From contig JAUJMG010000183.1 of NCBI GenBank assembly GCA_030446955.1, positions 1-7,590 on the forward strand: a DNA stretch of 7,590 nt. Reading direction: 5' to 3'. Every line of letters starts with the position of its first letter. The first letter of the stretch is position 1. Shown here piece by piece: positions 1 to 5,566 of this stretch. Source of the DNA: Thermomicrobiales bacterium (GTDB lineage Bacteria; Chloroflexota; Chloroflexia; Thermomicrobiales; UBA6265). Below the pieces are notes generated by a model, which saw only the letters and a program-made list of their open reading frames with translations, was not told the DNA's origin and did not search any database. The translations under genes and the position numbers were made by a program.

Positions 1-483
1 CTGCGCGGCACGGAGGAGGGCAAGCCGAAGGTGCTGCGGGACGACCACGCCGGCACCATCGAGACGATCGACCTGGCGCTCGTCCGGCTCCTACTCCAGG
101 CCGGGTACCTCCCGGTCCTCACCCCGCCCGCGCTTGGCGAGGGAGGCGTGCCCATCAACGTGGACGGCGACAAGCTGGCGCTGGAGCTTGCGGTCGCGCT
201 GGGCGCGGAAGGGTTGCTCTTCTTCTCCGACACCCCCGGGCTCCTCGCCGATCTCGCCGACGAGGGGTCCCTCGTGCGGGAGATCGACGCCGGGGCGCCG
301 GAGGCGGCGCTGGCCGCGGCATCCGGGAGAATGACGGTCAAGGTCGAGGCGGCCCTAGGCGCGGTCGCGCGCGGGGTGGGCCGAGTCGTCTTTGCCGATG
401 GCCGGGCTGACCGTCCGATCGGCCGCGCCCTCTCTGGCGAGGGGACGACGGTGCGGGCCGCCGGGGTGACGGTGGGAACGTGA
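1..483 (+). CDS. lysZ: [LysW]-aminoadipate/glutamate kinase, C-terminal part (5' end outside window)
   Basis: The reading frame is open from the first base and stops with TGA at 481-483. It gives about 160 residues of an amino-acid kinase-fold protein, so roughly the first 105 residues of a usual 265-270 are missing. LysZ uses ATP to phosphorylate the side-chain carboxylate of alpha-aminoadipate (or glutamate) attached to the carrier LysW, in the cytoplasm, before reduction by LysY. Visible family segments are LLQAGYLPVLTPPAL, the NVDGD motif, the ALGAEGLLFFSDTPGLL strand-loop, GRM (codons 325-333) followed by a lysine-containing helix, and the C-terminal GRALSGEGTTVRA. Classical acetylglutamate kinases usually have GGM where this has GRM, and the segments match my memory of Thermus LysZ closely, so I prefer LysZ over ArgB. 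Whether it serves lysine, arginine or both cannot be read here. The next gene begins 37 bp downstream, suggesting one operon with lysJ. Confidence 0.85.
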   Translation: MRGTEEGKPKVLRDDHAGTIETIDLALVRLLLQAGYLPVLTPPALGEGGVPINVDGDKLALELAVALGAEGLLFFSDTPGLLADLADEGSLVREIDAGAPEAALAAASGRMTVKVEAALGAVARGVGRVVFADGRADRPIGRALSGEGTTVRAAGVTVGT

Positions 484-520
484 GCGGCGCGACGCGGAGG
501 CCGTCAGGGATGGAGAGCGG

Positions 521-1192
521 TTGACGTCGCCCCGCCTTCTGATCATGTGCGGGCTGCCCTTCTCCGGAAAGTCGACGCTGGCGCGGGAGCTGGCGGCGCG
601 CCTCCGGTTCGTCCATCTGGAACTGGACGCGGTCAACGTCGAGCGTGGGGCCGGGCTGGACGGCGGCGTCATCACCCGGGAGGATTGGCTCGTCGCTTAC
701 CGGGAGTCCTACCGCCGCCTCGACGCCCTGCTGGAATCGGGCCAATCGGTGGTATTCGACGCGACCAGCTTCCACCGGGCCCACCGGGAGCGGCTGCGCC
801 GGGCGGCGCGGCGCGCGAACGCCGTGGCAACAGTCGTCTACCTTGATATGCCGGAATCGGAGGTGCGGGACCGGCTGTTGCGGAACCGCGCCGCCCCGGC
901 GCGCTACGACGTCCCGGACGAGGATTTCGCTCAGGTCGCGGCGGGGTTTCAGCCGCCGGGCGAGGACGAGAACCTCGTCCGCTGCGGTCCGACCGATTCG
1001 GTGGCTGCCGTGGTCGAGCGGCTGCGGTTCGCCGGCCTCGAAGGGACGCAGCAGGCGGCGCCCCCGCTGCCACCCAGCCCCCTGGCGACTGCCGAACCGC
1101 CCGTCGCCGATCCGGCGAAGCGCGAACCAGAGGGCAGCGACGTTCTGAAGGACGAGCCTCGAGATTGCCGTCCCTCGTCCTCCCAACGATGA
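521..1192 (+). CDS. P-loop kinase/ATPase of the AAA_33 (zeta-toxin-like) type, substrate unknown
   Basis: The product is 223 residues. A Walker A motif, GLPFSGKS, lies at residues 11-18. A strand ending in VVFDAT (Asp80) follows, then FHRAHRERLRRAARR, the usual layout of small AAA_33 kinases in which this Asp sits near the phosphate acceptor. An Arg-rich lid (RDRLLRNRAAPARYDVPDED) and FQPPGEDEN complete the domain by about residue 165. The last 55-60 residues are Pro/Ala-rich and probably disordered. This fold phosphorylates small molecules, nucleic-acid ends or antibiotics, and the substrate cannot be inferred. The TTG start at 521 is chosen because GGAGAG lies just upstream (512-517) and the ATG at 510 is out of frame and stops after four codons. 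The in-frame ATG at 545 would delete the strand before the P-loop. It sits between lysZ and lysJ, where no kinase of this kind is needed for the known pathway. No partner antitoxin gene is visible. Confidence 0.8.
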   Translation: MTSPRLLIMCGLPFSGKSTLARELAARLRFVHLELDAVNVERGAGLDGGVITREDWLVAYRESYRRLDALLESGQSVVFDATSFHRAHRERLRRAARRANAVATVVYLDMPESEVRDRLLRNRAAPARYDVPDEDFAQVAAGFQPPGEDENLVRCGPTDSVAAVVERLRFAGLEGTQQAAPPLPPSPLATAEPPVADPAKREPEGSDVLKDEPRDCRPSSSQR

Positions 1193-1255
1193 AATGAGCT
1201 TCGACGCCGGCGCCCGAAACGCCAGCCGAGCACGCAGGAGCAGGAGAAGATCGCC

Positions 1256-2434
1256 GTGACCATCGCCACCCTCGACACCGCGACCATCGGCCAGATCGAG
1301 CGGGACGGGCAACTCCCGCTCTACGCCAAGCGGGATATCGCCCTCGTGCGGGGGGAAGGGGCCTACCTCTTTGACGCCGATGGGCGCCGCTACCTCGACG
1401 CGATGAGCAACTACGGCGTCGCAGTCCTGGGTCACGCCGACCCCGACTACGTCGCCGCGCTGGCCGATCAGCTTGCCACCCTGACTACCGGGCACCAGAG
1501 CTTCGGCAACGACGCCCGCGCCGCGCTGCTCCTCGCCCTGCGGGAGATCGCGCCCCCGGGGCTGGCCCGGGCCTTCCTCTCCAACTCGGGCGCGGAGGCG
1601 GTCGAGGCGGCGCTCAAGTTCGCCCGTCTCGCCACCGGCCGCGCCAAGGTCGTCGCCCTGCGCCGGGCCTACCACGGCCGCACGCTGGGCGCCCTGGCCG
1701 CCACCGCCGATCCGAAGTACCGCGCTCCTTTCGAGCCCCTTGGCCTCGCCGTGACCCACGTCCCCTTTGACGACGCGGACGCGTTGACGGCCGCCGTGGA
1801 CGGGGAGACGGCCGCCGTGATCCTGGAGCCGATCCAGGGGGAGGCGGGCGTCCACCCCGCATCCGACGCCTTCCTGCGCTCCGCCCGGGAGGTCACGAGT
1901 GCGCGCGGCGCGCTGCTGATCGCCGATGAGATCCAGACCGGGTTCCGGACGGGTGCCCCGTTCGCGATCGGCCGCGCTGGGGTGACGCCGGACATCCTCT
2001 GCACGGCGAAGGCGCTCGCCAACGGCTTCCCGATCGGCCTCACCCTGACGAGCGAGGCCGTGGGCGGGAGCGTTCCTCCCGGCGCCCACGGCTCGACCTT
2101 CGGCGGCAACCCGCTAGCCTGCCGCGCGGCCCTGGCGACGCTGACCGCCCTCCGGGAGCGGGACCTGTACGCGCGCGCTGCGGCGCTCGGCGCGGAGATC
2201 GTGGAGCGCGTGTCCGCCCTCGGCCGCCCGAAGGTGCGTCAGGTCCGAGGTCGCGGGCTGATGATCGGGATCGAGCTGAAGGAGCGCGTCACCCCGACGC
2301 TGCGCGGCCTCCAGGAGCGCGGCGTCCTCGCCCTCCCCGCCGGCAACCTCACCCTGCGTCTCCTGCCGCCCCTGATCTGGGAGCAGGCCCAGGTGGACGA
2401 GCTTCTGGCCGCACTGGGGGACGTGTTGTCCTAG
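1256..2434 (+). CDS. lysJ: [LysW]-aminoadipate/glutamate semialdehyde transaminase (class III PLP aminotransferase)
   Basis: This 392-residue protein has the usual length of the ArgD/LysJ family. It transfers an amino group from glutamate to the LysW-bound semialdehyde, giving LysW-lysine (or LysW-ornithine), in the cytoplasm. Visible motifs in order are FLSNSGAEAVEAALKFA with the cofactor-phosphate loop G112-A113-E114, AYHGRTLGALAATADPKYR, the Walker-like ILEPIQGEAGV, D224-E225-I-Q-T-G with the Asp that pairs with the PLP ring nitrogen, the Schiff-base Lys252 in TAKALANGFPIG, and HGSTFGGNPLAC. The C-terminal segments GRGLMIGIELKE and LRLLPPLIW also fit. The GTG start at 1256 is supported by AGGAGA at 1242-1247. 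The neighbouring lysZ and the close likeness to recalled Thermus LysJ favour LysJ over a plain acetylornithine aminotransferase, but sequence alone cannot separate lysine from arginine use. The gap to the preceding gene is 63 bp without an obvious promoter. No key residue is missing. Confidence 0.85.
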   Translation: MTIATLDTATIGQIERDGQLPLYAKRDIALVRGEGAYLFDADGRRYLDAMSNYGVAVLGHADPDYVAALADQLATLTTGHQSFGNDARAALLLALREIAPPGLARAFLSNSGAEAVEAALKFARLATGRAKVVALRRAYHGRTLGALAATADPKYRAPFEPLGLAVTHVPFDDADALTAAVDGETAAVILEPIQGEAGVHPASDAFLRSAREVTSARGALLIADEIQTGFRTGAPFAIGRAGVTPDILCTAKALANGFPIGLTLTSEAVGGSVPPGAHGSTFGGNPLACRAALATLTALRERDLYARAAALGAEIVERVSALGRPKVRQVRGRGLMIGIELKERVTPTLRGLQERGVLALPAGNLTLRLLPPLIWEQAQVDELLAALGDVLS

Positions 2435-2448
2435 CCCAGGTCCGGGTC

Positions 2449-2468
2449 GGTGCCGTCAGGACGGCGCC
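2449..2468 (+). terminator. Hairpin just after lysJ, possible terminator
   Basis: GGTGCCGT at 2449-2456 pairs with ACGGCGCC at 2461-2468, giving eight pairs (one G-U) around a CAGG loop, 15 bp after the lysJ stop. No T-run follows (the next bases are GGAAGGGGG), so it is not a standard intrinsic terminator. It could be a GC-rich terminator without a U tract or a 3'-end stabiliser. A short stem like this can arise by chance at such GC content. Confidence 0.3.
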
Positions 2469-2515
2469 GGAAGGGGGAGCGATCCAAGCCACGGCATGGG
2501 ACGCGACGCAAGGTC

Positions 2516-2544
2516 TTGCGCACGGTCGCGAAGCCGGGTAGGGT
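2516..2544 (+). promoter_or_regulatory. Candidate sigma-70-type promoter for the sugar transporter operon
   Basis: TTGCGC (2516-2521) and TAGGGT (2539-2544) are separated by 17 bp, the standard spacing. The -35 keeps TTG and the -10 keeps the first two bases and the last T of TATAAT. It lies in the 255-bp gap between lysJ and the transporter ATPase gene, where a new transcription unit is expected. Transcription would start near 2551. The match is partial and similar pairs occur by chance, so this is only a candidate. Confidence 0.3.
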
Positions 2545-2576
2545 GCGCGCGAACCGAAACCATCACCGGCGCACCC
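2541..2576. repeat. Inverted repeat overlapping the candidate -10 box
   Basis: GGGTGCGC (2541-2548) and GCGCACCC (2569-2576) are perfect 8-bp inverted arms around a 20-nt spacer. The left arm overlaps the candidate -10 box. It could be an operator for a transporter regulator or a leader hairpin. It is longer-spaced than the usual LacI-family operator. Eight-base inverted repeats are not rare in DNA this GC-rich, so the functional meaning is uncertain. Confidence 0.3.
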
Positions 2577-2689
2577 CAGGAGCATCATCGTGCCCCTCAA
2601 GAGCCGCGTGCCCCGCGCCCTCATCCCATGCGTATCGCGCCCAGCTGGGAGGCAGTCCGTCGCCGTGGCGTCCCCAACGGTTCGTCGCG

Positions 2690-4291
2690 ATGGCTGAGAC
2701 GATGACCGGCGCCGATCCGGCGGCATCCTGGGGCCCGGCACGGAACGGGACGGAAGACCGCGTGCCCCTGCTGCGGATGGAGGGGATCGACAAGCACTTT
2801 CCTGGGGTTCACGCGCTGAAGAGCGTCAGCCTGGAGGTCTACCCCGGCGAGTGCCTAGGGCTGGTCGGCGAGAACGGCGCCGGCAAGTCCACCCTGATGA
2901 AGATCCTCTCCGGCGTCTACGCGCCGGACGCTGGGGTGCTGACAATGGCTGGGGCGCCGATCCGGCTGGCAGACCCGCGGCAGGCGCAGAAGCTCGGGAT
3001 CGCCATCATCTACCAGGAGTTCAACCTCTGCCCGAATCTCAGTGTGGAGTCGAATGTCTTTATCGGCCGCGAGCCGAGCGGCGCCGGGTTCATCCACGCG
3101 AAGATGCTGCACCGGCAGACGCAGGCGCTGCTTAATCAACTTGGCGTCCGCCTCAATCCGCGGGCAATCGTGCACGACCTAAGCGTGGCCGAGCAACAGA
3201 TGGTCGAGATTGCCAAGGCCCTCTCGCTCAATGCGCGTTTGGTGATCATGGATGAACCGACCTCCGCGCTTACCGAGACCGAGGTCGATGCATTGCTCAG
3301 GATCATCCGTGCACTTAAGGAGCGCGGGCTGGCCGTGATCTACATCTCCCACCGGCTTGATGAAGTCCTGGCCATCTGCGATCGGATCACCGTGCTGCGG
3401 GACGGGCAGAACGCCGGTGAACTCACGGTCGCGGAGGCCACGCCTGAGAAGATCGTCCGCCTCATGGTGGGTCGGAACCTGGACGACCTGTACCGGAAAG
3501 AGGAGGCCGAGACGATAAGGCCAGAGCCAGTCCTCGAGGTGCGACATCTCGGACGCACCGGCAGCGCCCGTGATGCTTCCGAAATCGTGCTTGAGGATGT
3601 CAGCTTGGAGCTTCGCCCGGGTGAGATCGTTGGGCTGGCGGGCTTGGTCGGCTCGGGTCGGACTGAATTGGCACGCGCGATCTTCGGGGCGGATCGCTTT
3701 GACCGGGGTGAGGTGCGGATTGAAGGTCGGCCGGTCACGATCCGCTCGCCACGGGACGCGATCCGGCAAGGGATCGGGCTGGTGCCGGAGGACCGCAAGG
3801 CGCAGGCACTTGTGCTCAAGCTCGCGGTTCGAGAAAACATGAGCTTGAGTGCGCTTGGGCGGCTGACGCGTCTCGGCTTCGTCCGGCTCGGATTGGAGCG
3901 ACGGCTGGCCCGGGAGTTCGTGGACGTGCTCCAGATCCGGACTCCAAGCTTGGAGCAGCAGGTGGTTAACCTCAGCGGTGGCAATCAGCAGAAGGTCGTT
4001 ATCGCCAAGTGGCTGGTGCTGCAGCCGCGGGTGCTGATCATGGACGAGCCGACGCGCGGCATCGATATCGGCGCTAAGGCAGAGGTTCACGGATTGATGA
4101 CGAAGCTCGCTAAGCAAGGTGTGGCGATCTTGATGATCTCGTCGGAGCTGCCCGAGGTGCTTGGCATGAGCGATCGGGTGCTGGTGATGCGGGAGGGGAG
4201 GATTGCCGGCGAGCTACCGCGCGGGGAAGCGACGCAGGAGCGAATCATGGCGCTGGCGACGGGAGTCACCTCGGGGGAAACGGCGGCGTAG
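2690..4291 (+). CDS. Sugar ABC transporter ATP-binding protein, RbsA/MglA/XylG type (two fused NBDs)
   Basis: This cytoplasmic ATPase powers sugar import through the permease encoded next. With the ATG at 2690 it has 533 residues; numbering follows that start. Domain 1 shows Walker A GENGAGKS (60-67), signature LSVAEQQ (from 164) and Walker B with Asp188-Glu189 in IMDEPTSAL. Domain 2 has the degenerate P-loop GLVGSGRT (318-325, Arg324 replacing the usual Lys), signature LSGGNQQ (from 428) and Asp452-Glu453 in MDEPTRGID. The degenerate second P-loop is normal for this family. The usual family length of about 500-510 also fits a GTG start at 2762, which has GGAAG at 2752-2756; the ATG at 2702 is another choice. 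None of the ATG starts has a good Shine-Dalgarno sequence. The frame stays open upstream to 2450, but that part has no family likeness. Ribose, xylose, galactose and inositol transporters share this architecture, so no substrate is assigned. Confidence 0.93.
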   Translation: MAETMTGADPAASWGPARNGTEDRVPLLRMEGIDKHFPGVHALKSVSLEVYPGECLGLVGENGAGKSTLMKILSGVYAPDAGVLTMAGAPIRLADPRQAQKLGIAIIYQEFNLCPNLSVESNVFIGREPSGAGFIHAKMLHRQTQALLNQLGVRLNPRAIVHDLSVAEQQMVEIAKALSLNARLVIMDEPTSALTETEVDALLRIIRALKERGLAVIYISHRLDEVLAICDRITVLRDGQNAGELTVAEATPEKIVRLMVGRNLDDLYRKEEAETIRPEPVLEVRHLGRTGSARDASEIVLEDVSLELRPGEIVGLAGLVGSGRTELARAIFGADRFDRGEVRIEGRPVTIRSPRDAIRQGIGLVPEDRKAQALVLKLAVRENMSLSALGRLTRLGFVRLGLERRLAREFVDVLQIRTPSLEQQVVNLSGGNQQKVVIAKWLVLQPRVLIMDEPTRGIDIGAKAEVHGLMTKLAKQGVAILMISSELPEVLGMSDRVLVMREGRIAGELPRGEATQERIMALATGVTSGETAA

Positions 4292-4312
4292 GGTCGGCTC
4301 GCCGGCCGTCTT

Positions 4313-4331
4313 ACGTTCGCATGGCGGACGT
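4313..4331 (+). other. Short hairpin between ATPase and permease genes
   Basis: ACGTTCGC (4313-4320) pairs with GCGGACGT (4324-4331), eight pairs including one G-U, around a 3-nt ATG loop, followed by TTTGG. It lies in the 99-bp gap after the ATPase stop at 4289-4291. It might be an RNA processing or stabilising stem. No other signal is visible in this gap, and the permease start at 4391 has only a weak ribosome site. The stem could be chance. Confidence 0.25.
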
Positions 4332-4390
4332 TTGGTGAGCGGCGACCTCGCTACGGGACTGGTTGTCCAGACACGAAGAAAGCGGTAGGC

Positions 4391-5419
4391 ATGGGGACAG
4401 GGACCATCACCGGAGACAACATCTTGGATCGCCCGGGGAGCCGAGTGGACGTCGTCGGACTCCTTGGTCGCTTAGCGCCGACCATATTTCTGGCGGTTCT
4501 GGTCGTCGTCTTCTGGCAGCTGGAGCCGGCGTTCCTCTCCGAGCGCAACTTGCTCAACGTCATGCGTCAGATCTCGATTACGGGAATCATCGCGGTTGGG
4601 ATGACCTTCGTGATCCTGACTGGTGGAATTGATCTCTCGGTCGGGAGCCTGCTCGCCTTTGCCGGCATCGTGGGGGCGGCGGTGGCGAAGGACGCGCGCG
4701 GCCTTCTCGCTGGCGGCGTCACCGACCCCGGTGGGACCGCAGTGCTTGAGGGTGCGTTGGCGGCGATGGGCATCGGGCTCGGCGCGGGGCTCATCCACGG
4801 CTTCCTCGTGGCCAAGACGCGCGTGCCCGCCTTCGTCGTCACCTTGGGTGGGCTCTCGGTCTGGCGCGGTGCGACCCAGGTTTTCTCCCAGGGTCAGCCG
4901 ATTAGCTCTTTCTCGAACGATTTCAAGTACTGGGGGCAAGGCTACGTTGGCCGGGTTCCCGTCCCGGTGATCATTTTTCTCGCGTTTGTGGTCCTGGGGG
5001 CAATCGTCCTTCGCTTCACGCGCTATGGTCGCTGGATCTATGCGGTCGGAGGCAACCCGGAGGCTGCTCGCCTATCCGGCCTGAACACAACCGGTCTGAT
5101 CATGAGTGTCTACATCCTCAGTGGCTTCTGCGCCGGGCTCGCCGGGTTCCTGCTCACATCCCGGCTTAACTCGGCTGAAGTCGTCGCCGGACAGGGTTAT
5201 GAGTTGACGGTCATCGCCGCGGTTGTCATCGGCGGCACGAGCCTCTTCGGCGGCGAGGGACGGGTCCTTGGAACCCTGGTCGGCGCGATGCTGATTGGCG
5301 TGCTCAGCAATGGCCTGACGCTCCGCAACGTCAATCCCTACTGGCAGCCAATCATCATTGGCATCATTGTCGTCCTCAGCGTCTTCGTCGATCAGGTCGC
5401 CAAACGGCGGCGCGGCTGA
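4391..5419 (+). CDS. Sugar ABC transporter permease, RbsC type (BPD_transp_2)
   Basis: This 342-residue integral membrane protein should form the sugar channel as a dimer with the ATPase encoded upstream. After a polar N-terminus of about 28 residues, hydrophobic segments occur near 30-48, 62-78, 82-100, 119-142, 145-160, 190-209, 235-256, 272-283, 292-312 and 318-336, consistent with the 8-10 helices of RbsC-type permeases. Family signatures are TGGIDLSVGS (77-86), GRWIYAVGGNPEAARLSGL (213-231), the coupling region that contacts the ATPase, and VIGGTSLFGGEG (279-290). The protein ends in a basic KRRRG tail. Length is normal for the family. The ATG at 4391 is the first in-frame start that keeps the whole domain, but its ribosome site is weak. 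The gene lies 99 bp after the ATPase gene and 147 bp before the binding-protein gene, in the same direction. The permease does not reveal which sugar is carried. Confidence 0.93.
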   Translation: MGTGTITGDNILDRPGSRVDVVGLLGRLAPTIFLAVLVVVFWQLEPAFLSERNLLNVMRQISITGIIAVGMTFVILTGGIDLSVGSLLAFAGIVGAAVAKDARGLLAGGVTDPGGTAVLEGALAAMGIGLGAGLIHGFLVAKTRVPAFVVTLGGLSVWRGATQVFSQGQPISSFSNDFKYWGQGYVGRVPVPVIIFLAFVVLGAIVLRFTRYGRWIYAVGGNPEAARLSGLNTTGLIMSVYILSGFCAGLAGFLLTSRLNSAEVVAGQGYELTVIAAVVIGGTSLFGGEGRVLGTLVGAMLIGVLSNGLTLRNVNPYWQPIIIGIIVVLSVFVDQVAKRRRG

Positions 5420-5518
5420 CCGGGCGGAGATGTGCGAATGATGCGGTAGGACCGCCATCGTTTGGGCGGAGAAGGAGGAAGAACCGGGGAGCAGGGTGCA
5501 CCGTGCGGAGAGCGAATC

Positions 5519-5540
5519 GGTAGAACAGGCGTGTTCTGCC
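5519..5540 (+). other. Intercistronic hairpin upstream of the binding-protein gene
   Basis: GGTAGAACA (5519-5527) pairs with TGTTCTGCC (5532-5540), nine pairs with one G-U, around a GGCG loop; C5518-G5541 adds a tenth. It ends 26 nt before the binding-protein start. The core AGAACA-N4-TGTTCT is also a perfect DNA palindrome, so it may act as an RNA stem or a protein site. A smaller stem (GCGGT 5443-5447 with ACCGC 5451-5455) lies just after the permease stop. I saw no convincing promoter in 5420-5566. Confidence 0.4.
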
Positions 5541-5555
5541 GGGTACGTCGGCAAC

Positions 5556-5565
5556 GGAGGTGATC
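5556..5565 (+). promoter_or_regulatory. Near-perfect Shine-Dalgarno sequence of the binding-protein gene
   Basis: GGAGGTGATC matches ten consecutive bases of the complement of the conserved 16S rRNA 3' end. GGAGG ends 6 nt before the ATG at 5567. It is far stronger than the sites before the ATPase and permease genes and fits the need for more binding protein than membrane components. It fixes the start codon. Confidence 0.85.
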
Positions 5566-5566
5566 C

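Noticed and set aside
521..1192. Zeta-type toxin of a toxin-antitoxin pair
   Set aside because: The fold is shared, but no small antitoxin gene lies beside it; its neighbours are biosynthetic genes.
338..2089. A 583-codon open frame on the minus strand
   Set aside because: It runs opposite three well-supported genes, is rich in Arg/Gly/Pro/Ala as expected of antisense frames in GC-rich DNA, and shows no recognisable domain.
2450..2689. N-terminal extension of the ATPase to a GTG at 2450
   Set aside because: The 80 added residues are basic and low-complexity, do not resemble the family, and would begin inside the post-lysJ hairpin.
3641..3664. Lys to Arg change in the second P-loop of the ATPase as a sign of a broken gene
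   Set aside because: A degenerate second P-loop (GxxGxGRT) is usual in RbsA/MglA-type ATPases.
3179..4117. A 312-codon minus-strand frame across the ATPase gene
   Set aside because: It is antisense to conserved ABC motifs and has no family likeness; codon bias of the real gene keeps it open.
2559..4414. Repeated ACCATCACCGG near 2559 and 4404 as a regulatory repeat
   Set aside because: It is an 11-base match, once in a leader and once inside the start of the permease coding sequence, with no shared context; chance is sufficient.
5523..5538. SOS/LexA box at AGAACA-GGCG-TGTTCT
   Set aside because: The GAAC and GTTC halves are 6 bp apart rather than the 4 bp of the Bacillus-type SOS box, and no repair gene is nearby.
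5072..5554. A 160-codon minus-strand frame over the end of the permease and the following gap
   Set aside because: It is mostly antisense to permease signature motifs and has no ribosome site or recognised domain.
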